From the NCBI GenBank assembly GCA_016208715.1, contig JACQXV010000136.1, forward strand, positions 1-39,486: a stretch of 39,486 bases of DNA, written 5' to 3'. Positions 6,853 through 13,936 of this stretch are shown piece by piece. Under the pieces are notes generated by a model. It ran no database searches, had not been told where the DNA came from, and saw only the letters and a program-made list of their open reading frames with translations. Both the position numbers and the translations under genes were made by a program. Source of the stretch: Candidatus Woesearchaeota archaeon (GTDB lineage: Archaea > Nanobdellota > Nanobdellia > Woesearchaeales > UBA11576). Position 1 is the first letter of the stretch, and the number at the start of each line of letters is the position of its first letter.

Positions 6853-7522
6853 GCAAGATAAACAAAAAACGTCGCAAGGTCTGCAACAAAAGAAACAAGA
6901 AAAGAAGACATCTTACGTGTGGTGCATGCGGGCCGGGCTCATCATCTCTCTCATCGCGCTTGCCATCATCACGACAATCATCTACCTAAAGTACCAGCAG
7001 GCGATGGACGAGAATTTGCGATGGGCTACACACGTTTCAGATCTTCGTGCTCTTGCAGGCATTGGCGAACTGGGCAGCACGCACGAGCACCTCGCGGTTC
7101 TTTTAGTTGTGAATGAAAAGCCGCTTGATCTCTCACAACAGCGGTACCAGCTTCGCAGCCGTTTTGTGCACCTCGAAGATGGCGTGGGCGGCGTTATCCA
7201 TAAGCACGCGACAGGAATTACGGTTGTGCAATTCCTTTCAACGCTCAGGATCGATTTGAGCCGCCAGTGTTTGACGCTTGATAGCGGTAAGAGTTATTGT
7301 ACTACAAAATCGAAGCAAGTGAGAATGTTTGTCAATGGAGAGCCGTTGACTGACCTTGGAATGTACGAACTTATGGACGGGGACGATGTTCTTCTGATCT
7401 ATGGTGAGGAAGAGGAAGACGTCTCAAAATATCTTAATGAACTCAGTATGATTAAACAGGAGCATCGCGAGCATTATTTTGAACACGAAGCCAAACAAAC
7501 GTTGTCCGAGAATGAGCACTAG
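6845..7522 (+). CDS. Membrane-anchored His-motif protein of unknown function
   Basis: A 225-residue protein starting at TTG 6845, with GAGGTG at 6832-6837 and an 8-bp overlap with the previous gene. The N-terminus is Lys/Gln-rich, a membrane helix covers about 30-49, and the outer domain carries H80-E-H82, H109 and H119-K-H121-A-T-G, then Cys142 and Cys152 in a hairpin-like segment and an acidic tail. Similar proteins with HEH and HxHATG motifs occur as uncharacterised neighbours of disulfide-forming enzymes in archaea (recalled family pattern, not searched). Metal binding by the His cluster is a reasonable inference. An earlier in-frame start at 6776 lies wholly inside the upstream gene and is less likely. 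Confidence 0.75.
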   Translation: MDKQDKQKTSQGLQQKKQEKKTSYVWCMRAGLIISLIALAIITTIIYLKYQQAMDENLRWATHVSDLRALAGIGELGSTHEHLAVLLVVNEKPLDLSQQRYQLRSRFVHLEDGVGGVIHKHATGITVVQFLSTLRIDLSRQCLTLDSGKSYCTTKSKQVRMFVNGEPLTDLGMYELMDGDDVLLIYGEEEEDVSKYLNELSMIKQEHREHYFEHEAKQTLSENEH

Positions 7523-7742
7523 CATGAGCCGGGCGAAAAAGATGCTAGTAAGATGCAGACGGCTCTGTCCATTGCGACACTGCTAAACAAACACGAGAGA
7601 AACACGAGAGCTTTAACGAGAGCTTTATTAATAAGAAGTCAGCATTTACACGTGGAGCTTTCAGAACTTTAAGAAATAACTGTGATTAGTACAATGGTTT
7701 GTAAAGATTACCTGGGTTTAGATGGTTTAGATACGGGAGTTT
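7523..7742 (+). promoter_or_regulatory. Leader region of lgt with possible TATA box
   Basis: No ORF is supported. TTTATTAA at 7624-7631 is a TATA-like candidate, giving a leader of about 90 nt. CACGAGAG and ACGAGAGCTTTA units are repeated in tandem near 7592-7626, and GGTTTAGAT is repeated near 7715-7732. GGGAG at 7735-7739 is the likely ribosome binding site for ATG 7743. Confidence 0.4.
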
Positions 7743-8531
7743 ATGAAGATGTTCATCCACAACATTGATCCGGTAGCATTCCGGCTGGGGCCGCTTGAGG
7801 TTCGCTACTATGGAATTATTTTCGCGTTCGGCTTTATTCTGACGCTCCTCTATCTTGAGCATCTGCGCAAGAAAGGAAAACTCAACCTGAGCAAAGACGA
7901 CGTGTATGATCTTCTCTTGTACGTCATCGTAAGCGTTGTCGCCGGCAGCAGGCTGGGTGAAGTTATTTTCTGGGAACCTTCCTACTATCTTTCCAATCCG
8001 TTCAAAATCTTTGCAGTGTGGGAGGGAGGGATGTCCTTTCATGGCGGCCTTATTGGAGTTATAATTGGTGCATGGTTATTTTCAAGAAAAAGTGCAATCA
8101 CAAAGAAGATTTCATTTCTGGGGCTCGCGGATGCTATCGCGGTCCCCGCAGCGTTCGCACTCGCATTAGGCAGGCTTGCGAATTTTATCAACGGAGAGTT
8201 GGTGGGAACCAAAACCGGCCTGCCATGGTGCGTGAAGTTTTCAGGGTACGACGGTTGCAGGCATCCTGTGCAACTGTACGCGTTTGCGGGCCGCTTCATA
8301 ACTGGTTTGTTCGTTTGGTACGCTTCGATAAAGAAACACGCGGAGGGATTTCTTTTTGTGAGCGTTGTTTTTTTCTTTGGCTTTGGAAGATTCGTGACCG
8401 ATTTTCTGCGCGATGACCCTAGGCTGTTCGGTTTAAGTACCGGCCAGTACTTGAGTGCTGTCATGATGCTTGTTGCTGCTTATTTCCTGTTTACGCGCTA
8501 CAAAGAAGACGTGAAGCGTGTGTTCGTTTGA
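7743..8531 (+). CDS. lgt: Prolipoprotein diacylglyceryl transferase
   Basis: The protein has 262 residues, a normal length for Lgt, with about seven membrane helices. In bacteria Lgt transfers diacylglycerol from phosphatidylglycerol to the lipobox Cys of exported pre-lipoproteins. Family hallmarks visible: R-Y-Y-G-I (Tyr22/23), G-S-R-L-G-E, W-E-G-G-M-S-F-H100-G-G-L, the signature G-R144-L-A-N147-F-I-N-G-E152, R174-H-P-V-Q-L-Y and G-R216-F. These match the H103, R143, N146, E151 and R239 positions known to matter in E. coli Lgt; the E243 position is Asp220 here. Characterised archaea make lipoproteins without a bacterial-type Lgt, so its presence is notable. At least four lipobox proteins are encoded in this window. 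Confidence 0.95.
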   Translation: MKMFIHNIDPVAFRLGPLEVRYYGIIFAFGFILTLLYLEHLRKKGKLNLSKDDVYDLLLYVIVSVVAGSRLGEVIFWEPSYYLSNPFKIFAVWEGGMSFHGGLIGVIIGAWLFSRKSAITKKISFLGLADAIAVPAAFALALGRLANFINGELVGTKTGLPWCVKFSGYDGCRHPVQLYAFAGRFITGLFVWYASIKKHAEGFLFVSVVFFFGFGRFVTDFLRDDPRLFGLSTGQYLSAVMMLVAAYFLFTRYKEDVKRVFV

Positions 8532-8552
8532 GTGAAGCGTGTGTTCGTTTGA
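8511..8552 (+). repeat. Exact 21-bp tandem duplication at the lgt stop
   Basis: GTGAAGCGTGTGTTCGTTTGA occurs at 8511-8531 and again at 8532-8552. The first copy ends exactly on the lgt stop codon TGA, so the second copy is untranslated. It is the longest of many short tandem duplications at gene boundaries in this window. Confidence 0.9.
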
Positions 8553-8568
8553 CGTATTGCTGATGTCA

Positions 8569-8694
8569 TAAAAATCCGCCGAAAGCACCCTACCTCGGGC
8601 TAAAGCCCTAGGCTTGACGGGCACTTTCTTTGACTGCGGATTTTTAGGACGCCAAAAAAGAGCCAACGCCCTAAAGGGCAGGGCTATCTTTTTT
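8569..8694. repeat. Nested-hairpin repeat, copy B
   Basis: It has the same layout as 2261-2412. TAAAAATCCGC (8569-8579) pairs with 8636-8646. GAAAGCACCC (8581-8590) faces GGGCACTTTC (8619-8628) with two mismatches. GGGCTAAAGCCC (8597-8608) keeps the CTAAAG loop and is followed by TTGACGG. A second unit pairs AAAAAAGA (8654-8661) with 8687-8694 around GCCCTAAAGGGC. Inner stem sequences differ from copy A while pairing is mostly kept. It ends about 20 bp before the cupredoxin start, so it could also act on that gene's leader. Confidence 0.7.
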
Positions 8695-8716
8695 GAGCGT
8701 ATTGCTGGAGATTGTG

Positions 8717-9313
8717 ATGGCGGGGAACTCGATTGCGAAGAACTGCGGATCAAAGGCGCGGTTGATGGCCGCGTTCATGATTGTTCTTGTTGGCGGATCG
8801 CTTTCTGGCTGCGCTCCAAAGCTTGCTGTGCCACAGTTTTCTGAATCTCTTCTTGACAAAGGGAGCATTGAAGGACTCCCTTCGACAGAGAAACTGAATC
8901 AGTCAGATGTTCGAGTTCCGCTTCCAACTCCATTCAAGGAGGCTTTTGAGCTGGAACAACAACAGGAGGCAGTGTCATCGACAGGAAAATTGACAGGAAA
9001 AAGTCGCAGGGAATCTGCAGTTGAGAAGGAATCCCAAAACCAAATACGTTTAAGTGTCAATGTCTACAAGTATGCCTTTGAACCCGATACAATCACCATT
9101 CCATACGGCAGGAACATCACGATCACGTTCCAGAGCATGGATGTACGCCACGGGATCGCAATCCCGGATTTTGGCATCAACGAGCCCATACCAGCGGAGG
9201 ATTTTGTGCGAGTGCATTTTGAGAGCACGAAACGCGGGACGTTCCCCTTCTTCTCGTCCGTCTACAGCGGTCCAGAATACAAAAACATGAAGGGTACGAT
9301 AACGATCATTTAG
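8717..9313 (+). CDS. Lipoprotein with a CuA-type cupredoxin domain lacking the Cys ligands
   Basis: About 198 residues from ATG 8717, with GGAG 7-11 bases upstream. A lipobox L-S-G-C (Cys32) ends the signal peptide. After a Gln/Ser-rich linker, the last 90 residues match the cytochrome oxidase subunit II (CuA) fold: Y-A-F-E-P-D-T-I-T-I-P, then V-R-H-G-I-A-I-P-D-F-G, and a C-terminal loop F-F-S-S-V-Y-S-G-P-E-Y-K-N-M-K-G-T. In functional CuA the loop reads C-x-x-x-C-G-x-x-H-x-x-M. Here both Cys are Ser and the His is Tyr, while the first His and the Met remain. A dinuclear CuA centre therefore cannot form. It may be a structural or mononuclear-copper lipoprotein. No oxidase subunit I is nearby. 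Confidence 0.85.
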   Translation: MAGNSIAKNCGSKARLMAAFMIVLVGGSLSGCAPKLAVPQFSESLLDKGSIEGLPSTEKLNQSDVRVPLPTPFKEAFELEQQQEAVSSTGKLTGKSRRESAVEKESQNQIRLSVNVYKYAFEPDTITIPYGRNITITFQSMDVRHGIAIPDFGINEPIPAEDFVRVHFESTKRGTFPFFSSVYSGPEYKNMKGTITII

Positions 9314-9341
9314 GTGGTTATTTTAGGTGGTTATTATTTCG

Positions 9342-10193
9342 ATGCAGCATGCTATAATAACAAGAATGAAGCGATCATCTCTTGGCGATTCATTCGCTGC
9401 TTTCGTCAATCATCCAAAGCAGATTGGAACCATTTTTTTGTTTCACCTGCTTTTCGTCGCCGTCATAGTCGTTCTTAATAAGCTGATCGCTTCCTTTTTT
9501 CCAAATGATCAGGTTCAGTTTCAGGCCCTGCTGAGGTCATTGCAGCCATACTTTATTTTTTTGATGTTGGGAATGGTCGCATACGTTCTGGTTTCAATAT
9601 TCATCTACTCATTTTTCAAGTATTGCATCATGGACTCTATAAGTGAATTAAGTGAATGCCACGAAGGCAAGAAAGCACGCTGGACAGAATTTGGTTTCTC
9701 TAGGCTGGGTTCTTTTTTTGGCTTGAATCTTCTCATAATCTTGATATTCTCAGCACTGCTGGCGTTCTTTTCTTTCTTGTTCATCATGAGCGTGAGGGTA
9801 GAATACATCGTGCTGATCCGCAACAGCCTGTTGTTGCTTATCGGCATTCTGGCGTACTTCTTCATCGGTGTTGGCCATTCATTCTTCTTTCATGGGTGCT
9901 GTGCGCGCCGTTCGATGGTCAAGACATATCGCCTCTGTGTTGAGAAAGCCGGACGATTAATTCCCCTCCTCCTGACAACAATCGTTAGTGCGGGTGCGTT
10001 GTGGATGCTGTATTTGGGAGTCGACTGGCTTCTGATTCGGCTGTTCGGGAAGATTAGCGGGACAATTACTGCTTTCACGGCGTACCAGATAGCGACTGTA
10101 ATCGTTGCATTCTTGCTTGCTGTGCTGCTTTTGACATTTAATCAAGTATATTTTTTCAGAATCGTGGCAAGAGAAGAACAAAAGGTGTATTAA
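9342..10193 (+). CDS. Six-helix membrane protein of unknown function
   Basis: About 283 residues with six hydrophobic segments, alternating with short loops containing basic residues. No catalytic motif is visible; a Cys pair and a nearby Cys lie in H-G-C-C-A and Y-R-L-C-V. The layout resembles the multi-pass proteins at 12736-13686 and 25763-26707 in this window, so it may be a paralogue. The start is uncertain: ATG 9342 has GGTGG at 9327-9331 at long spacing, GTG 9327 and ATG 9366 are alternatives, and the boundary carries a 12-bp tandem duplication. Confidence 0.75.
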   Translation: MQHAIITRMKRSSLGDSFAAFVNHPKQIGTIFLFHLLFVAVIVVLNKLIASFFPNDQVQFQALLRSLQPYFIFLMLGMVAYVLVSIFIYSFFKYCIMDSISELSECHEGKKARWTEFGFSRLGSFFGLNLLIILIFSALLAFFSFLFIMSVRVEYIVLIRNSLLLLIGILAYFFIGVGHSFFFHGCCARRSMVKTYRLCVEKAGRLIPLLLTTIVSAGALWMLYLGVDWLLIRLFGKISGTITAFTAYQIATVIVAFLLAVLLLTFNQVYFFRIVAREEQKVY

Positions 10194-10524
10194 TGGAATG
10201 AGGGGTAAAATCTGAGCCAGAAAATACTGGTCTGACTTGAAAAAGAGGCTTACTGAGGAAGGTTTTGAGTTGTCCGCAAAAATCGGACAGTTGAAGATCC
10301 GGTAAATCTTAGCTGCGAATCTTATCTGGCTGAATTCGCTTAATGTAAGACTTATTTCATACCAATGAAGGAAAAGGTTTAAAAAGACAAAACACATTAT
10401 TTCAAAAAAGACAAGGATTTGCCTCTATTTAGCGCATTAAAAGAGACAGTAAATCCTTCGTATTGCCCGGGGTCCTTTTTCCAAGGATTGAGATTGAAAA
10501 TAAAGTTGTAAAAAGAGGAATCAC
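10194..10524 (+). promoter_or_regulatory. Gene-free leader of moxR with TATA-like box and hairpin
   Basis: No ORF is supported. TGTCCG (10271-10276) pairs with CGGACA (10284-10289) around an A-rich loop and may end the preceding transcript. GGTTTAAAAAG (10376-10386) is a good archaeal TATA candidate, giving a leader of about 110 nt. GAGG at 10515-10518 is the ribosome binding site for moxR. Confidence 0.45.
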
Positions 10525-11472
10525 ATGGCGCCGCCTGCAGAAGGAGTTCGTAGCATTAAGAAGAAGTTTGACGAGTTGCGAGCCGAACTTCATAAAGTGA
10601 TTCTTGGACAGGATGAAGTCATTGACCAAATTCTTGTAGCAATTCTCTGTGACGCGAATGCACTGCTTGAATCGTATCCCGGCCTTGGAAAGACTTTGAT
10701 GTGTAAAACGATGGCTCAAATTCTTGATCTTGAGTTTAGTCGAATCCAAAGCACGCCAGACCTCATGCCTTCTGACATTACCGGCACGTACATCATTGAA
10801 GAAAAGAAGGGTGAGAAGGGCTTTAAGTTCCAGGAGGGTCCAATCTTTGCAAACATCATTCTTTGTGACGAGATAAACCGTGCCACGCCAAAGACTCAGA
10901 GTGCGTTGCTTGAGGCAATGCAGGAAAAACAAGTGACAGTTGGCAACAGCACGTTCAAACTTGATACGCCTTTCTTTGTGCTTGCAACACAGAACCCGAT
11001 TGATCAGGAAGGAACGTACCCTTTGCCCGAGGCGCAGACCGATCGTTTCCTCCTCAAGATAAAGGTGACATATCCTGATCCGAAGACAGAGATGGCGATA
11101 GTTGATCAATATAGCGGCAGGCTTCCGAAGACGGCTGTGTCGAAAATTCTTGGCAAAGAAGCGATTAAGACGCTCCAAGCGTACGCTCGAGAAGTTCCCA
11201 TTGCTGACGACCTGAAAAGAAAGGCGGTGAGTATTGTGACGTCGACTCGCGAGAATAAGGAATTGATCGAATATGGAGCTTCTCCGCGTGCATCGATTGG
11301 CCTGATTCTCGCTGCACGGGCGCGAGCGCTCTTGAATGGAAGGAGCTTTGTGGCAACTGAAGATATAAAGGCGATGGCGTACCCGGTTCTGAGGCACCGC
11401 ATTATCCTCAGCTTCAAGGCAGAGCGTGACGGCAAGACTACTGATGACGTGATTACGCAATTATTGAAATAA
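10525..11472 (+). CDS. moxR: MoxR-family AAA+ ATPase
   Basis: 315 residues, the usual MoxR length. Walker A is S-Y-P-G-L-G-K-T (50-57), Walker B is I-I-L-C-D-E-I-N-R (D115, E116), and the sensor/MoxR signature A-T-Q-N-P-I-D-Q-E-G-T-Y-P-L-P-E-A-Q-x-D-R-F is complete. MoxR ATPases act as chaperones for maturation of partner proteins or complexes and are commonly encoded next to DUF58/VWA proteins, as here (265 bp downstream). The proposed client is the minus-strand surface locus that faces this pair (inference). The dispersed repeat begins two to three bases after its TAA stop. Confidence 0.95.
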   Translation: MAPPAEGVRSIKKKFDELRAELHKVILGQDEVIDQILVAILCDANALLESYPGLGKTLMCKTMAQILDLEFSRIQSTPDLMPSDITGTYIIEEKKGEKGFKFQEGPIFANIILCDEINRATPKTQSALLEAMQEKQVTVGNSTFKLDTPFFVLATQNPIDQEGTYPLPEAQTDRFLLKIKVTYPDPKTEMAIVDQYSGRLPKTAVSKILGKEAIKTLQAYAREVPIADDLKRKAVSIVTSTRENKELIEYGASPRASIGLILAARARALLNGRSFVATEDIKAMAYPVLRHRIILSFKAERDGKTTDDVITQLLK

Positions 11473-11474
11473 TC

Positions 11475-11615
11475 GTATTTGTTTAGCTACTCACATCGCA
11501 GCGTCGCCACGACGCTCGCTGTGTAAGTTAAGCCGCTTACCGAACCGAGAATCGTGCGAGACGATGTGAAAGCCGTTAGCTCGCAGGTCGGTGGCGACGC
11601 TTGCTAAACAAATAC
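11475..11615. repeat. Small element with 13-bp terminal inverted repeats
   Basis: GTATTTGTTTAGC (11475-11487) is the perfect reverse complement of GCTAAACAAATAC (11603-11615). Just inside, GCAGCGTCGCCAC on the left mirrors GTGGCGACGCTTGC on the right, so the ends are inverted repeats of about 35 bp with gaps. The 141-bp unit contains no ORF and starts immediately after the moxR stop. This is the shape of a MITE. The left half recurs at 13828 and 39378, and the right half (reversed) recurs near 37236. Confidence 0.75.
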
Positions 11616-11620
11616 AAATA

Positions 11621-11702
11621 ATCGTATTTGTTTATTATATTTATTACTATCGTATTTGTTTAGTACTTCCATCGCAGCGTCGCCATGACGCTTGCTGTAT
11701 AC
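11621..11702. repeat. Partial copies of the GTATTTGTTTAG repeat
   Basis: Two further ATCGTATTTGTTTA units (near 11621 and 11649) follow the element above. The second continues into ATCGCAGCGTCGCCATGACGCTTGCTGT, a slightly diverged left half. GCGTCG-CCA-(C/T)GACGC can form a hairpin. The region between moxR and the DUF58 gene is therefore almost all repeat. Confidence 0.65.
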
Positions 11703-11737
11703 GTAAAGCTGATTAAAGCAGTAGTTGAGGATCATTC

Positions 11738-12607
11738 ATGATCGATACAGGTTTTCTTCGGCAACTCGACCGTTTTGATATCGTTCTTAAAAAAAGAGTT
11801 CTCTCCGCATACTCTGGGCAGCGCCAGTCAAAAAACCTGGGGGCGGGAGCCATATTCTTTGATTACAAGGATTACGTTCCCGGCGATGATTTTCGGGCAA
11901 TCGACTGGAATGTCTACGCTAGAACTGAGAACTTCTTTGTCCGCCGCTACGAAGAAGAGCGCAATGCGAGCATCCACGTGATCGTCGACTCTTCCGCGAG
12001 CATGGATTTTGGCGCAAAGATCACGAAGTATGAGTACTCATCGATGATCGCGATCGGGTTTTCTTACATGGCGCTTCGCAACAATGAGCGCTTTGAAGTT
12101 TCAACGTTTGCAGAGAAGCTGAACCTGTTCCGTTCAAAGAAAGGAGTGAGCAAGCTTGCAGGCACTGTTGATATTCTAAACAGGATCGCCCCGAAAGGGC
12201 ACTCGAAATTCCAGGAGTGCCTTGAACAGTATAAGCAAGGCATCAGAAACAAGAGCTTGATCATTATTATCTCGGATTTTCTTTTTGATGCGCACGAGCT
12301 TGAAGCAACGCTAACGCGTTTTCGGCGCAATGACGTTATAGTAGTTCAAGTGCTTGACAAGAGCGAACGTGACTTTCTGCTCGAAGGCGATATGATTTTG
12401 GAGGATTCTGAGACCGGCAACTCGTTGCGCACAACGATCACGAATCGGCTCGTCGAGAATTACGCGGACAGCCTTCTCGACCACATATACGCCTTGAAGA
12501 GCATTTGTGATGGGTTTGACGCAAAATTTCTCTCTGTTTCTACAAGCACACCAATCTTCGACACGTTCTATACGCTGCTTGGTGAAGGAATGGAGATGAT
12601 TCTGTAG
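11738..12607 (+). CDS. DUF58 domain protein with VWA-like MIDAS motif
   Basis: 289 residues. The DUF58 signature is clear: D-Y-V-P-G-D-D-F-R-A-I-D-W-N-V-Y-A-R, followed by the metal-binding V-D84-S-S-A-S88-M. Unlike many DUF58 proteins it has no membrane helices. GAGG at 11727-11730 supports the ATG at 11738. DUF58 proteins are regular partners of MoxR ATPases and are thought to recruit or present the substrate being matured. It ends with TAG and converges on the minus-strand gene at 12736. The following palindrome at 12614 may terminate it. Confidence 0.92.
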   Translation: MIDTGFLRQLDRFDIVLKKRVLSAYSGQRQSKNLGAGAIFFDYKDYVPGDDFRAIDWNVYARTENFFVRRYEEERNASIHVIVDSSASMDFGAKITKYEYSSMIAIGFSYMALRNNERFEVSTFAEKLNLFRSKKGVSKLAGTVDILNRIAPKGHSKFQECLEQYKQGIRNKSLIIIISDFLFDAHELEATLTRFRRNDVIVVQVLDKSERDFLLEGDMILEDSETGNSLRTTITNRLVENYADSLLDHIYALKSICDGFDAKFLSVSTSTPIFDTFYTLLGEGMEMIL

Positions 12608-12613
12608 GGTCGT

Positions 12614-12628
12614 CCGACAGTCTGTCGG
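12614..12628. terminator. Short perfect palindrome after the DUF58 gene
   Basis: CCGACAG-T-CTGTCGG lies 7 bp after the stop at 12607, between converging genes. No long T run follows directly, so termination is a guess from position. Confidence 0.4.
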
Positions 12629-12642
12629 GCGTCTACAAAATA

Positions 12643-12703
12643 GGTATTTGTTTAGTTGCTCCCATCGCCGCGTTGCCACCGACCCGCAAGCTGGCGACCA
12701 GAC
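12643..12703. repeat. Diverged copy of the GTATTTGTTTAG repeat
   Basis: GGTATTTGTTTAGTTGCTCCCATCGC begins this copy, which continues with GCGTTGCCACCGACCCGCAAGC. It matches the ends of the element at 11475-11615 with several substitutions. Like the other copies it sits just after a gene's stop codon. Confidence 0.6.
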
Positions 12704-12735
12704 ACCTACAAAGTCATCTGACTCTTCAGTGTCAG

Positions 12736-13686
12736 TCATCCTACTTTGATCTTTTGCCTTGCCTGTTTCTTGTTTGCGGCGCCCCGATGCCAGTGCAATT
12801 GCACCGTCTTGTACGCGAGCACCCGTGAATAGAAGAAGACTGGAAAGAAGAGGATCGTCCCAGTAATGACGAGCACCCATGTGTTGAACCCGAGCAACCT
12901 GAGTACGAAGTCAACGTTGAGCATGAGTACGAGAAAGAAGAGCCCTGAAGGAAGCACCTTGGTGAATTTCGTAGTGCCGAACACGAACGCATCCTTGATG
13001 TTCTGATACGCGCTTTTGTTATTCATGCTGTAACATAATGCTCCAAAATACCACGTGATAGACATCAAAATAATGAAAAGGAGGTTTATCGTCTCACGGG
13101 TCATGATGGGAGTGATTGAAGTGAGCTGGGAATAGAGCAATTTCACCGATGATATGATGAGGACGATGGTGATTGCTTGAAAGAATGTCGTTTCTATAGC
13201 GAAATTCTTTGCGTAGTTCCAGAAGCTAAGTTGATGTTCCTTCTTTGTTGAGGCCTTGTACACGAACCACCAGCTGAGGCCTTCGAAGAGGATCCACAAT
13301 ACCGCGGCCGATAGGAAAATGACTCCTATGAAGAAGAAAAGGCTCTGGAGGTGAAACTTGAACTCGCCGCTTTTCTCAAGCACCGAAAGTCCCGCGACAA
13401 CGCTCGTGTCATTATATATCTTGATAAGCCCGCCTGTCTGCTCTCCAGTCATTTTCATAAGCGCTATCAGGTGCTCAAGTGCTTTCATCTGCGTTGCTCC
13501 AAGCACGATGCCAAAGACGAACACGAACGTGAGATCAAGCCCGGTGCAGGCAAGGATCTTCCCTGTGCTGCGAACGGTTGCATTAAATGCATCGACAATG
13601 AGCCGAGCGATTGTTGACGATGCGATGCGGTTGCTAATAGGTTTTATGCTGCTGTCGATAATGAATTTTATGATGCTGTCGATCAT
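12736..13686 (-). CDS. Multi-pass membrane protein, last gene of the surface locus
   Basis: 316 residues. An amphipathic N-terminus containing a duplicated I-I-D-S unit is followed by about six membrane helices. There is no recognised catalytic motif; the C-terminus is basic (K-K-Q-A-R-Q-K). Its helix layout resembles the proteins at 9342-10193 and 25763-26707. ACGGTGAAGAACC before the ATG supplies a GGTGA ribosome binding site. It lies downstream of the giant FnIII gene on the same strand, separated by 159 bp of repeat DNA, and converges on the DUF58 gene. A role in anchoring or exporting the surface proteins is inference. Confidence 0.8.
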   Translation of the reverse strand: MIDSIIKFIIDSSIKPISNRIASSTIARLIVDAFNATVRSTGKILACTGLDLTFVFVFGIVLGATQMKALEHLIALMKMTGEQTGGLIKIYNDTSVVAGLSVLEKSGEFKFHLQSLFFFIGVIFLSAAVLWILFEGLSWWFVYKASTKKEHQLSFWNYAKNFAIETTFFQAITIVLIISSVKLLYSQLTSITPIMTRETINLLFIILMSITWYFGALCYSMNNKSAYQNIKDAFVFGTTKFTKVLPSGLFFLVLMLNVDFVLRLLGFNTWVLVITGTILFFPVFFYSRVLAYKTVQLHWHRGAANKKQARQKIKVG

Positions 13687-13755
13687 GGTTCTTCACCGTC
13701 AATGAGAGTCAGCGAGCGGTTAATGGCGCGCCGTCGTACTTTTTTATGAGCTTTT

Positions 13756-13800
13756 CGTTTCAGCTCGCAGGGTGGCAGCGGCAGATTCAGGACAGAGCCG
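13756..13800. repeat. Second dispersed repeat family, copy 1
   Basis: CGTTTCAGCTCGC followed by TGGCAGCGGCA and GACAGAGC also occurs at 36312-36355 with a few differences. It is intergenic in both places. GGTGGC-type cores resemble the right arm of the other repeat, so the two families may share an origin. Confidence 0.6.
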
Positions 13801-13827
13801 CAACCGTCTTCATCATGATTTATTCAA

Positions 13828-13936
13828 TCGTATTTGTTTAGCTACTCACATCGCAGCGTCGCCACGACGCTCGCTGTCAGCTGAAAAGTCAGCTGGCACC
13901 TTCAGGCGACATTCGACTTCGCCGAAGTCGCCTTCG
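13828..13936. repeat. Dispersed 109-bp repeat overlapping the giant gene's 3' end
   Basis: This copy is identical to 39378-39486 at 108 of 109 positions; the one change is CACATC versus CATATC. It contains three potential hairpins: GCGTCG-CCA-CGACGC, CAGCTGA-AAAG-TCAGCTG and CGACTTCG-C-CGAAGTCG. From 13846 upward it is coding on the minus strand and encodes the last 29 residues of the 3,222-residue protein. Confidence 0.9.

Noticed and set aside
11475-11702. CRISPR array
   Set aside because: The repeats are few, of unequal length, partly inverted and without regular spacers.
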